A stretch of DNA of 7,218 nucleotides from an uncultured Phycisphaerales bacterium (GTDB lineage Bacteria; Planctomycetota; Phycisphaerae; Sedimentisphaerales; Anaerobacaceae). The stretch covers positions 1-7,218 of the forward strand of contig CALEZT010000081.1 of the NCBI GenBank assembly GCA_937927975.1, in the 5' to 3' direction. Below are positions 1 to 6,748 of the stretch, piece after piece; positions within the stretch are counted from its first letter, which is position 1; each line of letters opens with the position of its first letter. The position numbers and the translations under genes are program-made. Below the pieces are notes generated by a model. The model ran no database searches. It worked only from the letters and a program-made list of their open reading frames with translations, and was not told the DNA's origin.

Positions 1-46
1 AGATCGTATTCGGTGACTGGAGTTCAGACGTGTGCTCTTCCGATCT
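1..46 (+). other. Illumina TruSeq index adapter left on the contig end (artefact)
   Basis: Positions 13-46 match the TruSeq index-side adapter exactly as I know it, beginning GTGACTGGAG and ending GCTCTTCCGATCT. Bases 1-4 (AGAT) fit the end of the P7 segment, and the 8 bases between them (5-12, CGTATTCG) sit where the i7 index lies. Read on the minus strand, the arnA reading frame runs straight into AGATCGGAAGAGC, the usual signature of short-insert read-through. Genomic sequence therefore starts at about 47. Any ORF reaching into 1-46 is false there. Confidence 0.97.
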
Positions 47-978
47 GCGCCCGCATGGAGTCCGAATCTCATGCCCCGCACAAGATTCAGTTCCTTCGCA
101 AGCTGTGAGCCGGTCATGTACACCCCATCGACGGGCTGGCCGGAGTCGATGCGAATCGCCCCGCCGCGGCAGGCAATCACCAGTGGATCGGTCGAGACAA
201 TCGTGCCTGGCGACGTCTTGTCGGTGTCGCATGAAACGACGGATACGGACCAGAACAGGCACTTCTTGTCCCCCAGATGACTGAACGCACCGGGGTAGGG
301 CCGCGTCACCGCCCGGACCAGATTTCGGATTTGCTGAGGCCTGTTGGCCCAGTCGATTTCGCCGTCCGCGGGTCGTCGGCCGCCGAAGTACGTTGCCTCC
401 GCAGCATCCTGCGGAGTCCGCGGGGCCGTGCCATTCTTGATCCGGGGCAGAATCTCGTCGAGGAGTTCCCCGGACGCCCGGGCCAGCTTCTCGTGCAGGC
501 TTCTGGCCGTATCCTCCTCCGCAATGGCGATCTTCCTCTGCGAGACAATGTCGCCGGCATCGGGCGCGGCCGTCATGTGGTGCAGGGTGACCCCCGTTTC
601 GGTCTCGCCGTTCAGCAGGACCCAGTTGGCTGGGCAGCGTCCACGGTACTTCGGCAGGAGAGACCCGTGCAGATTGAAGCAGCCTGCCGGCGGGATGTCG
701 AGAATGGCCGGCTTGACCATGCTGCGATAGTATAACGAGAAGAGAAGATCCGGCGCCATGTCCTTGATTCGACGAACCCACAGCGGATGATTGACGTCCT
801 CCGGAGCGAACACGGGGATATTGCGGGCTGCGGCCAGTTCCGCCACGGAATGGAACCAGAGATTCTCCTGAGGATCGTCCACGTGCGTAAAGACGGCTGC
901 AATTTCGATGCCGTTCCTCAGCAGCGCCTCGATGCCCACGCAGCCGATATCATGATAAGCCAGAACCACTGCTCTCAT
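47..978 (-). CDS. arnA: ArnA formyltransferase domain (UDP-L-Ara4N formyltransferase), 3' end missing
   Basis: 310 complete codons are present and the frame is open to the contig end, so there is no stop. The protein starts [20 protein letters not shown] and is collinear with the N-terminal domain of E. coli ArnA, which formylates UDP-L-Ara4N using 10-formyl-tetrahydrofolate in the cytoplasm. The catalytic triad of that domain falls at the same positions as in E. coli: N102, H104 (in [13 protein letters not shown]) and D140 (in APDAGDIV). [14 protein letters not shown] at about 197-210 and the C-terminal OB-like part, with PGAFS near 230 and GSQLA near 290, are also kept. The ATG overlaps the arnC stop (ATGA), with GGAGGT at 985-990 six bases upstream. 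The sequence breaks off just where E. coli ArnA passes into its NAD-dependent decarboxylase domain, so whether the gene is a single-domain formyltransferase or the two-domain enzyme cannot be seen. Confidence 0.95.
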
Positions 979-2027
979 TTCAACACCTCCGATTCCGATT
1001 GGATGGACATGCTCCGTTCCCTGGATTCCCGCCACCCAACGACCTGATGAACAAAATATCGCGGCCGAGCCCGCACATCATGGTAGATACGGCCGATGTA
1101 TTCTCCAAGCAGACCCATCCCGACAAACTCGGCGCCGGTAAAAATGAACAGAACGGCGAAGAGCGTAAAGACCCCTTCGGCCGCCCACCCCGCACCGTGA
1201 ACTAACCGCATAATAAGCAGAAAGATGCCGAATCCTACGCCCAGGATCGATGTAATGCCGCCGAGCACGCTCAGTAGACGCAGGGGAAACGTCGTCATGC
1301 TCGTCAACAGATCGAACTGGAGATTGATCAATTTCCACAGGCTGTACTTCGAATCTCCCCGGGATCGCTCGGCGTGGTGGACCTCGATTTCCGTCGGCCG
1401 CCGGGCAAAACTGTTGGCCAGGACGGGAATGAACGTGCTCCGCTCATGACACTGAAGTACCGCGTCGACAACGTGGCGTCGATAGGCGCGGAGCATGCAA
1501 CCGTAGTCGTGCATCATCACGCCGGTGGCCCGCCGAGCCGCGTGGTTGACAATGCGAGAGGCCACGCGTCGAAACAGTGGGTCCCGTCGGGGCGTGCGGA
1601 CTGTGCCGACTACGTCGTATCCTTCCGCCATCTTTCGCACCAGTTCGGGAATCTCCTCCGGCGGATTCTGCAGATCCGCGTCGAGAGTCACCACGATCTC
1701 CCCTCGGGATTCGCCAAAGCCTGCCATCACGGCGGCGTGCTGGCCGTAGTTACGGTTCAGTAGGACCCCCACAATGCTGCCGGCGCTCCGTTCCGCCGCC
1801 TCGGCGATGATCTGTGGCGAAGCATCCACGCTGCCGTCGTCAACCAAGACAATCTCGAACGACTCTCCCGTATCGCCACATGCCTTCAGACAACGCGTCA
1901 GAAGTTCCTGAAGGTTCTGTTCCTCATTGAATACAGGGATGACCACAGACACGTGCGGGCGCTCCCCTGTCAGGGGAGGCTCGTCAGGGCCGCTGTCCCA
2001 TTTGCCTCTCTCTTGCGACGGCGCCAT
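975..2027 (-). CDS. arnC: ArnC, undecaprenyl-phosphate 4-deoxy-4-formamido-L-arabinose transferase
   Basis: A GT2 glycosyltransferase that moves formylated L-Ara4N from UDP to undecaprenyl phosphate at the inner membrane. With this start it has 350 residues, against 322 in E. coli. Visible in order: [11 protein letters not shown] at 26-36, VDDGS at about 62-66, LNRNYGQH at about 90-97, [13 protein letters not shown] at about 115-127 with the metal-binding Dx[13 protein letters not shown] at about 174-185, CHERSTFIP at 193-201 and [13 protein letters not shown] at 217-229. Two membrane segments follow at about 250-275 and 284-310, then [15 protein letters not shown]. This is near residue-for-residue ArnC. 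The start is uncertain. The frame is open up to an ATG at 2126, but the added 33 residues look non-coding. ATG 2027 has no visible Shine-Dalgarno. GTG 1952 would give 325 residues and has GGGGAG nine bases upstream, inside a hairpin. The TGA overlaps the arnA start. Confidence 0.95.
   Translation of the reverse strand: MAPSQERGKWDSGPDEPPLTGERPHVSVVIPVFNEEQNLQELLTRCLKACGDTGESFEIVLVDDGSVDASPQIIAEAAERSAGSIVGVLLNRNYGQHAAVMAGFGESRGEIVVTLDADLQNPPEEIPELVRKMAEGYDVVGTVRTPRRDPLFRRVASRIVNHAARRATGVMMHDYGCMLRAYRRHVVDAVLQCHERSTFIPVLANSFARRPTEIEVHHAERSRGDSKYSLWKLINLQFDLLTSMTTFPLRLLSVLGGITSILGVGFGIFLLIMRLVHGAGWAAEGVFTLFAVLFIFTGAEFVGMGLLGEYIGRIYHDVRARPRYFVHQVVGWRESRERSMSIQSESEVLK
1962..1978 (-). promoter_or_regulatory. 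Perfect inverted repeat at the arnC 5' region (possible mRNA hairpin)
   Basis: The 17-base sequence is CTCCCCTG, one centre base, CAGGGGAG: a perfect odd-length inverted repeat that would fold as a 6-7 bp GC-rich stem with a 3-5 base loop. On the mRNA strand the right arm (GGGGAG) is the only Shine-Dalgarno-like sequence near the arnC conserved start, and the stop codon of the small upstream ORF (TGA, 1972-1970) lies in the loop. No T-run follows on either strand, so it is not an intrinsic terminator. Seen directly: the repeat. Inferred: a role in controlling arnC translation. Confidence 0.45.
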
Positions 2028-2215
2028 CGGGTGAGACCGAGGTGACGCCTGGGGCGGATGAAGCAAGCCCATCTCCCTCTGTCCGGGATGATCCAAGCCA
2101 TGAAGGGATCCTTCTGCTCTTCCCATACGTTCTTCTTCTCCTTCAATGTCGGTTCGGCCGTTACCCCGTCGGGCATGGCTTGAACCAACTCCTTCACGAA
2201 GTTGCTGCGGGACAT
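1970..2215 (-). CDS. Possible small ORF between arnB and arnC, function unknown
   Basis: 81 codons starting [20 protein letters not shown]. The ATG lies 7 bases after the arnB stop, with GAGG overlapping that stop and 5 bases from the ATG; a GTG directly before it (2218) is an alternative. The first half looks like a normal soluble protein ([26 protein letters not shown]). The second half, from about residue 48, is rich in arginine and tryptophan and looks less natural. By hand count about 62 of 82 codons end in G or C, against 16 of 32 for the competing arnC-extension frame over 2123-2028, which favours this frame as the coding one there. It has no signal peptide or membrane segment and I recognise no family. 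It could be a real small protein, a leader whose translation opens the arnC start, or a decayed fragment. Confidence 0.38.
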   Translation of the reverse strand: MSRSNFVKELVQAMPDGVTAEPTLKEKKNVWEEQKDPFMAWIIPDRGRWACFIRPRRHLGLTRWRRRKREANGTAALTSLP

Positions 2216-2222
2216 CACGACC

Positions 2223-3383
2223 TCAATCGTGACGGTCGCACAGCACGTCTTTCACCGCATTCACCACATCGTCCACATCATCGGATGTCATGTCGGGGAA
2301 CAGAGGCAACGAACAGATCCGATCAGAGTTCCATTCAGTGTTCGGGAGCATGCCCCGGCGCATCCCCATCGTCTCCCTGTAGTATTTCTGTAGATGAACA
2401 GCCCGAAAGTGAAGTCCCGTCCCGATGTTCCTCTGCTTCAGTCGCTTCATGAATTCATCGCGGGTGAGCCCGGCTTTGTCGATGTCCAGCCGCACGATGA
2501 ATAGATGCCATGCGTGTGTCATCGGATAGGAAGGATCACGCAGGGAAATGACCTCATCGACCTCCGAGAGCCGCTTCCGGTATCGCATAGCCAGCTCCGT
2601 CCGTCTGGTATTGAGCGTATCCACACGGGCCAGTTGTCTCAATCCCAGAACGGCGGATATGTCCGTCATGTTGTACTTGTATCCAGGCTCCAGGACCTCC
2701 GCCTGCGGCGAACGTCCCTGCGTCTGGCGATCGTAGGCGTCCACCCCCAGCCCATGGAACTTCAATCGCCTGACGTGTTCCAGGAGGCCCTCGTCGTCCG
2801 AGCAGAACATCCCTCCTTCGCCTGTCGTGATGTTCTTGATGGGGTGAAACGAGAAGATCGAGGTACCGCAATGGCCCACATGGAGACCGCTGTACCTTGT
2901 CCCGAGAGCGTGTGCGGCATCCTCGACAAGGGGAATCTCTCGGGTCATCGCCAACTGACGAATCGGCTCGATGTCCACCGGCGCCCCGGCAAAGTGCACC
3001 GGGATGATCGCCCGCGTTCTGTCGGTCAGGCACGCCTCGATCGACTGCCGGGAGACCATCAGCGTGTCCCGATCCACATCGGCAAAGACCGGCGTGGCGC
3101 CGGCCAGGACAATCAGATTCACGGTGGAAACCCATGTCATCGAAGGCGTAATCACCTCGTCGCCGGGACCGAGGTTCAATGCCTTCAGCGTCACGTGCAT
3201 GCCGGCGGTCGCCGAGGATAACGCCACAGCCCCGGGACAGCCGACGTATTCGCGGAACTTCTGCTCGAACTCCGTCGTCTTCGGGCCGGTCGTGATCCAG
3301 CCGCTGCGCAGCACGTCCGCCACGGCGGCAATATCCTCTTCCGTGATCGATGGCCGAGAAAATGGCAGAAACTCAGATCGCAT
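2223..3383 (-). CDS. arnB: ArnB, UDP-4-amino-4-deoxy-L-arabinose--oxoglutarate aminotransferase
   Basis: A PLP enzyme of the DegT/DnrJ/EryC1 family that transfers an amino group from glutamate to UDP-4-keto-arabinose, giving UDP-L-Ara4N in the cytoplasm. 386 residues, against about 380 in E. coli. It starts [11 protein letters not shown], as in E. coli. GWITTGPK is at about 28-35, SSATAGMH at about 56-63 and EDAAHA at about 154-159, with D155 expected to hold the PLP ring nitrogen. K183 in [14 protein letters not shown] is the Schiff-base lysine. [18 protein letters not shown] (about 207-224), [14 protein letters not shown] and [20 protein letters not shown] near the end are all diagnostic of ArnB rather than a general sugar aminotransferase. 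The frame is open 39 bases further up to 3422, but AAGGTG lies 6 bases before the ATG at 3383, and the homology begins there. The start overlaps the arnT stop by 11 bases; ATG 3386 is equally possible. Confidence 0.96.
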   Translation of the reverse strand: MRSEFLPFSRPSITEEDIAAVADVLRSGWITTGPKTTEFEQKFREYVGCPGAVALSSATAGMHVTLKALNLGPGDEVITPSMTWVSTVNLIVLAGATPVFADVDRDTLMVSRQSIEACLTDRTRAIIPVHFAGAPVDIEPIRQLAMTREIPLVEDAAHALGTRYSGLHVGHCGTSIFSFHPIKNITTGEGGMFCSDDEGLLEHVRRLKFHGLGVDAYDRQTQGRSPQAEVLEPGYKYNMTDISAVLGLRQLARVDTLNTRRTELAMRYRKRLSEVDEVISLRDPSYPMTHAWHLFIVRLDIDKAGLTRDEFMKRLKQRNIGTGLHFRAVHLQKYYRETMGMRRGMLPNTEWNSDRICSLPLFPDMTSDDVDDVVNAVKDVLCDRHD

Positions 3384-5157
3384 CATTCGCACCTTCACGA
3401 TTCTCCGTCGCGCCTGCCGCATCGGAGGGCTGTCCCCATGACCAGGCCGCCCACTTCTCCTTCTTCGAGGATTTGGACTCCCACGGCTGTATTCTCTCGT
3501 GAAGGCTCTTCCGCTTCTGCAGTTCGTTCACGATCTCAGGGGGAAGTCCAGCCGCGTACCGATTCTGGATGATCACCACGCCGGGGACACCCGATTCCAG
3601 AAAACTACGGAGCTGATCCACGTTTTTGAGAATCCGGATCGGCTTGTCGGCATGAAGATAGAACAGGATGTTCGAATTCACCTGCGGGAACATGGCGATT
3701 CTCTCCGGCGGGAACGCGGCGGACCTCGCCCGCAATTCCTGGGTGAATGGATACCCCGTCCGATTCCTGTCGAGGATGCCCTGCTGCCAGCAGAAATAGC
3801 CGCCCAACAGGACCGCTGCGACTCCGATCCACGGCTGGATAACTCCGCGTTCGTCCAGGGAGAACCTCGGCCATTTGAATAGATCGAGGCCGAAGCCCAC
3901 AAGAATCGCAGTCGTCCCAACGGCAAGACTGGCCACATGGAATATCAGATGAGTATGGAATTGCCACACTTTCCCGGCGATGATCAGGATCAGAGGGGTC
4001 GCCAGGTCGAACACAATCAACCCAATGAGTAGGACTCTCTGAACGGCCAGCCCCTTTTGACGCAGTTCATCCGTCCAGGGTTCGCGCATCCAGACAACGA
4101 ACACGGCCATCAGGAGCGCGCACAGCGGGAGGATCGGCAGAATGTAGTAGCTGCGTCGAGAGCCGGAGAGGCTGAAAAACATGAACACAAGCACGATGGC
4201 CCAGACCAGCCATCGCGTATGGCTGTCGAGACTCCTCCTGCACCTGACCACTCCGAAAGCCGCCAGCGTAAACAAGGGTGTCCACGGCAACAGGAGGACC
4301 GGAAGCTCGTAAAGGTACATGTAGAAGGCGCCCTTGTGGTCGAATGGGCGGAAGTACCGAAGGACGTTCTCCTGAAAGACCAACGCCAAACCACTGGACT
4401 GATAGCTGGCGGGCCGCGTCAGGGAAGCGTACACAAAGGGCGACAGATAGACGAGCACGGCGAGCCCGAACGCCGCTATGTGCCTGATGCCAAAGAGAAT
4501 GCGCCATCGTCTCTCAATGAGCATGTCCGGCAGTACGATGCAGATGGGAACCGCCACTGCGGTCAGCCCCTTGGTCAGTGCGCCAACGAAGGCAATCAGA
4601 TAGAAGATGAGCATGGCTGAGAAGCCCAGACGGTCACGTCTCGACCAGTACCAGGCAACCGCCAGCGTGATCGCAGCCAGATTCTCGGCGTCGGCCATTC
4701 CGGTCCGGGCCCAGAAGAGAAACGCATACATCGTCAGAAGAAACCAGCCGGCGATCCTTCCCGTTCCGGCCGACCACAAACGGCTCCCAATCTTCATCGT
4801 TGCCCAGACGGCCGCCAGGCCAGCGAGCGCACTGGGAAGCCGCACAGTCAGTTCATTGAGCCTACCGGTCAGCGCGAAGATGGCTGCACGGAGCCAGTAT
4901 GTCAGGAGCGGCTTGTCAAAATAGGGCTCTCCCCCGATCGTGGGATGAAAGAAATCACCGGTCAGGAGCATCTCCCGTGTGATTTGGGCCCACCGTCCCT
5001 CGGCTGCCCAGAGGCTTCGAACGCCCAGCCCCCAGAACAAGAGAAACACCGCCGTCAACATAAGGAAGAGCGAACCGCGTCTCTGAAGCACAATACTCGA
5101 CCTGTCGCGCACAGTGACCAGAGGCTCAACCAAACAAGATCCGCCCTGATCGTTCAC
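3373..5157 (-). CDS. arnT: ArnT-like lipid A L-Ara4N transferase (GT83/PMT_2 membrane glycosyltransferase)
   Basis: 594 residues with many hydrophobic helices, the build of the PMT-like lipid-linked glycosyltransferases. The expected reaction is transfer of L-Ara4N from undecaprenyl phosphate to lipid A phosphates on the periplasmic face. The first membrane segment is at about 28-46. The first periplasmic loop has [17 protein letters not shown] at about 48-64 and [13 protein letters not shown] at about 76-88, matching the DETRYAEISREML and YFEKP motifs of enterobacterial ArnT. RTGMADAE at about 151-158 supplies the second conserved acidic residue (D156). About ten further membrane segments run to about residue 455, including [18 protein letters not shown] (about 327-344). 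A soluble tail follows, ending in a hydrophilic stretch; E. coli ArnT has about 550 residues. The start is GTG, sharing one base with the stop of the lipoprotein gene, with GAGGAG 5 bases upstream. Substrate is assigned from the arnB/arnC/arnA neighbours; another GT39/GT83 donor or acceptor is possible. Confidence 0.85.
   Translation of the reverse strand: MNDQGGSCLVEPLVTVRDRSSIVLQRRGSLFLMLTAVFLLFWGLGVRSLWAAEGRWAQITREMLLTGDFFHPTIGGEPYFDKPLLTYWLRAAIFALTGRLNELTVRLPSALAGLAAVWATMKIGSRLWSAGTGRIAGWFLLTMYAFLFWARTGMADAENLAAITLAVAWYWSRRDRLGFSAMLIFYLIAFVGALTKGLTAVAVPICIVLPDMLIERRWRILFGIRHIAAFGLAVLVYLSPFVYASLTRPASYQSSGLALVFQENVLRYFRPFDHKGAFYMYLYELPVLLLPWTPLFTLAAFGVVRCRRSLDSHTRWLVWAIVLVFMFFSLSGSRRSYYILPILPLCALLMAVFVVWMREPWTDELRQKGLAVQRVLLIGLIVFDLATPLILIIAGKVWQFHTHLIFHVASLAVGTTAILVGFGLDLFKWPRFSLDERGVIQPWIGVAAVLLGGYFCWQQGILDRNRTGYPFTQELRARSAAFPPERIAMFPQVNSNILFYLHADKPIRILKNVDQLRSFLESGVPGVVIIQNRYAAGLPPEIVNELQKRKSLHERIQPWESKSSKKEKWAAWSWGQPSDAAGATENREGANDAI
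3390..3395 (-). promoter_or_regulatory. Ribosome binding site that sets the arnB start
   Basis: AAGGTG on the minus strand, inside the last codons of arnT, lies 6 bases before ATG 3383 and 3 bases before ATG 3386. It supports these starts over the ATG at 3422 and implies coupling of arnB translation to the end of arnT. Confidence 0.5.
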
Positions 5158-5651
5158 TACTTCTCCTCTTCGACGATCCGGCCGGCATCCGTCAACTTCA
5201 GGGCGACCGCGTTGCCCTTCTTCTTGCCTTCGACCTCATAGAAGGTCTTGCCGTTCTCGACTTCCCGGGAGGCTTTCAGTTCTGCGGCCGAGCCGAAGTA
5301 CTTCTCGGCCGAGGCCCGGACTACCGCCGGCAGGGAGGCGTAAGGAACGCTCTCTTCGACCGTCAGCACCGTGCCGTCGCCGGCCACATCATACTCCACG
5401 GCCTTCTCACCCACCGTCGCCTCGACATCGTAGACTACCTTGCCGTCCACTTCTTCCTTCTCGATCTTCCTGATTTCACCTCCGGCGATCAACTTCTCCA
5501 TGACGATACGGGCGGGTTCGGGAACTGTCGACAGTGGCACTTGCTGGGCGGATGCATCTTCCCTCGCCTCCCGTTTCGATATGGCCCCGCAGCCCGATAG
5601 CCCGGCGATCAACACGGCAACCAGCACACATTCAAGAACACGGCATTGCAT
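5157..5651 (-). CDS. PepSY-like lipoprotein heading the arn operon
   Basis: 164 residues. The N-terminus is a type II signal peptide: hydrophobic VLVAVLIAGLSG followed by C21 in the lipobox LSGC, so the mature protein should be lipidated and anchored in a membrane facing the periplasm. The rest is two related units of about 55 residues (about 44-100 and 107-162). Each has a helix, PEPARIVMEKL or LPAVVRASAEKYF, then a beta pattern: VDGKVVYDVEATVGEKAVEY with DGTVLTVEE, and ENGKTFYEVEGKKKGNAVAL with GRIVEEE. This is the fold pattern of PepSY-like (DUF2874-type) proteins. It is rich in Glu and Lys. AAGGAG at 5660-5665 is 8 bases before the ATG. It is the first gene of the minus-strand operon, its TAG shares a base with the arnT GTG, and it faces a two-component system. 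The molecular role is unknown; PepSY-like proteins are often found next to two-component systems. A ligand-binding or signalling accessory is inference. Confidence 0.85.
   Translation of the reverse strand: MQCRVLECVLVAVLIAGLSGCGAISKREAREDASAQQVPLSTVPEPARIVMEKLIAGGEIRKIEKEEVDGKVVYDVEATVGEKAVEYDVAGDGTVLTVEESVPYASLPAVVRASAEKYFGSAAELKASREVENGKTFYEVEGKKKGNAVALKLTDAGRIVEEEK
5163..5168 (-). promoter_or_regulatory. Ribosome binding site that sets the GTG start of arnT
   Basis: GAGGAG on the minus strand, 5 bases before GTG 5157. It is embedded in the codons for the last glutamates of the lipoprotein, so arnT initiation is probably coupled to translation of that gene. Confidence 0.7.
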
Positions 5652-5722
5652 TCTCCTGACTCCTTTCTATCTTGTGTGGCATTTTCGGCCAGCGCCCCCC
5701 AAGAGAACCTGAGCAAGCAGAC

Positions 5723-5741
5723 CTCATTCTTGATGAATGAG
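5723..5741. promoter_or_regulatory. Perfect inverted repeat, possible operator or leader hairpin
   Basis: CTCATTC, five bases (TTGAT), GAATGAG: a perfect 7-base inverted repeat, 72-90 bases upstream of the lipoprotein ATG. It could be a dimeric regulator site or a small hairpin in the leftward mRNA leader. No T-run follows, so a terminator is unlikely. Confidence 0.4.
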
Positions 5742-5768
5742 CATGCCCAGCCCAACCTGTCATCGCCA

Positions 5769-5774
5769 GTTATC
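5769..5774 (-). promoter_or_regulatory. Weak candidate -10 element for the arn operon
   Basis: GATAAC on the minus strand (4 of 6 to TATAAT), about 120 bases upstream of the lipoprotein ATG. Seventeen bases further up, the -35 position (GGTTCG) is poor but coincides with one half of the direct repeat at 5791-5807, as expected for an activator-dependent promoter. This is inference from layout only. Confidence 0.22.
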
Positions 5775-5790
5775 TTGTGGAGAGTACCCC

Positions 5791-5807
5791 CCGAACCTTA
5801 ACGGAAC
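5791..5807. promoter_or_regulatory. Direct repeat with 11-base period, candidate OmpR-family operator
   Basis: Plus strand CCGAAC, CTTAA, CGGAAC; minus strand GTTCCG, TTAAG, GTTCGG. The two hexamers agree at 5 of 6 positions and start 11 bases apart, the layout of tandem PhoP/PmrA/OmpR half-sites. It lies upstream of the arn operon and next to a gene for an OmpR-family regulator. A chance match of this size in 400 bases is possible. Confidence 0.35.
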
Positions 5808-5961
5808 ATGAAGAAGGCCAACGAAGTTGAAAAATAAGGAAAATACTGGATGGCGGAATCCGGCGTGCTTTCTTCACGTCGAGCCCGCCTCACAGGGGAG
5901 CGTCCTGCGGTCTCTCTCGGGCACGGACGCCGGCGGGAGCCTGCGAAGGCAAAGAGCGTGG

Positions 5962-5989
5962 TTGTATATCCCCGCCGGGCAGGTATAAT
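5962..5989 (+). promoter_or_regulatory. Sigma70-type promoter for the two-component system
   Basis: TTGTAT at 5962-5967 (4 of 6 to TTGACA), a 16-base spacer, then a consensus TATAAT at 5984-5989. Transcription would start near 5996 and give a leader of about 72 bases before the response-regulator ATG at 6068. It also rules out the in-frame TTG at 5999 as a practical translation start. Confidence 0.65.
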
Positions 5990-6067
5990 AAATGAGTTTT
6001 GGGCACAAGGGCAAGGGACATAGATCAGAGAACACCTCCCGTGATCGCAGGGAATTGGGGCCGGAAA

Positions 6068-6748
6068 ATGAGAGTGTTGATCGTCGAAGATGAGGCCAGA
6101 CTCGCCCGCAATATCGCCAAGGCGATCAAGGAGACCTTGTCGTACGCGGTCGATATTTCCACCGACGGCGAGGACGGCCGGCACCAGGCAATCTCGAATC
6201 CATACGACCTGATCGTGCTCGATCTGATGCTGCCGAAGGTGCCCGGGCTGGACATCCTCGCGCGTCTGCGACGTGACGGGAATCGCGTCCCTGTCCTCAT
6301 ACTCACCGCCAAGGACACGTCCCAGGACATTGTCCGGGGTCTGGACTCGGGCAGCGATGATTACCTGACCAAACCTTTCGACATGGGGGAGTTCCTGGCC
6401 CGGTGCAAAGCCCTTGTGCGACGAACCTACGACCGCCCCGATCCGGTCGTGCGCGTCGGCGGACTGTCGCTGGACACATCCAGCCGCATCGTTACCTTGC
6501 AGGGGCAGCGGGTCGTCCTGCGTCCGATGGAGTATCGACTCCTGGAGTATCTCATGTTCCGGGCAGGACAGGTCGTCAGCAAGGAGGAGATTCTCGATCA
6601 TCTCTATGATTTCAACGCAGAGAGCTTCTCCAACGTCATCGAGGTGTACGTTTCTTCCCTTCGGAAGAAAGTAGTAGCGGAGTCCGCCCAGGTTTCCATT
6701 CGTACGATCCGAGGCCAGGGCTATGTAATTGAGGAGACGCCGACGTGA
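6068..6748 (+). CDS. OmpR/PhoB-family response regulator, likely regulator of the arn operon
   Basis: 226 residues. The receiver domain (about 1-118) starts MRVLIVEDE, with acidic pocket E7/D8, phospho-acceptor D52 in IVLDLMLPKVPG, T80 in LILTAKD and K102 in LTKPFD. The winged-helix DNA-binding domain (about 126-222) has GGLSLDTSSR, LRPMEYRLLEYLM, the recognition-helix region SNVIEVYVSSLRKK and the final hairpin IRTIRGQGYVIEE. It is full length for the family, with all key residues present, so it should bind DNA as a phosphorylated dimer. The ATG at 6068 begins exactly at the conserved first strand; the Shine-Dalgarno is weak (GGGG/GGAA). The stop overlaps the kinase start by 4 bases. It sits divergent from the arn genes, as expected if it controls them in the way PmrA does, but the exact orthology cannot be judged by eye. 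Confidence 0.95.
   Translation: MRVLIVEDEARLARNIAKAIKETLSYAVDISTDGEDGRHQAISNPYDLIVLDLMLPKVPGLDILARLRRDGNRVPVLILTAKDTSQDIVRGLDSGSDDYLTKPFDMGEFLARCKALVRRTYDRPDPVVRVGGLSLDTSSRIVTLQGQRVVLRPMEYRLLEYLMFRAGQVVSKEEILDHLYDFNAESFSNVIEVYVSSLRKKVVAESAQVSIRTIRGQGYVIEETPT
6731..6736 (+). promoter_or_regulatory. Ribosome binding site that sets the GTG start of the sensor kinase
   Basis: GAGGAG, in the last codons of the response regulator, 8 bases before GTG 6745. It supports the GTG start, which overlaps the regulator's TGA as GTGA. Confidence 0.65.

Larger units (their letters stand above)
5652..6067. other. Divergent intergenic regulatory region
   Basis: A 416-base stretch with no convincing gene, between the lipoprotein/arn operon (leftward) and the response regulator (rightward). 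It holds a strong rightward promoter (5962-5989), an 11-base-spaced direct repeat (5791-5807), an inverted repeat (5723-5741), an AT-rich stretch at about 5825-5850 and a GC-rich stretch at 5880-5940. The rightward transcript would have a leader of about 70 bases. The leftward promoter is not clear. Confidence 0.75.

Noticed and set aside
277..735. 152-codon plus-strand ORF near the left end
   Set aside because: Antisense to the arnA formyltransferase domain, with no family features.
1962..1978. Intrinsic terminator between arnB and arnC
   Set aside because: The stem is followed by no T-run on either strand and lies inside a tightly packed operon.
2505..3221. 238-codon plus-strand ORF
   Set aside because: It is wholly antisense to arnB, which is conserved along its full length; a shadow of GC-rich coding sequence.
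4057..4620. 187-codon plus-strand ORF
   Set aside because: Antisense to the membrane part of arnT; a hydrophilic, low-complexity translation typical of shadow frames.
5668..5779. TATCTTGTG repeated at 5668-5676 and 5771-5779
   Set aside because: A 9-base repeat 103 bases apart is too short to support an operator; one copy abuts the ribosome binding site region and the other the weak -10.
1960..5902. ACAGGGGAGCG occurs both near the arnC start (1960-1970, minus) and at 5892-5902 (plus)
   Set aside because: Several shared 11-mers are expected by chance in a window of this size, and the flanks differ.
5999..6067. N-terminal extension of the response regulator from a TTG at 5999
   Set aside because: It begins about 3 bases after the predicted transcription start, lacks a ribosome binding site, and the family's conserved start is at 6068.
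5798..6601. 267-codon minus-strand ORF opposite the response regulator and part of the intergenic region
   Set aside because: It is antisense to a response regulator with all conserved residues. Its translation has no recognisable domain and it would run through the clear rightward promoter.
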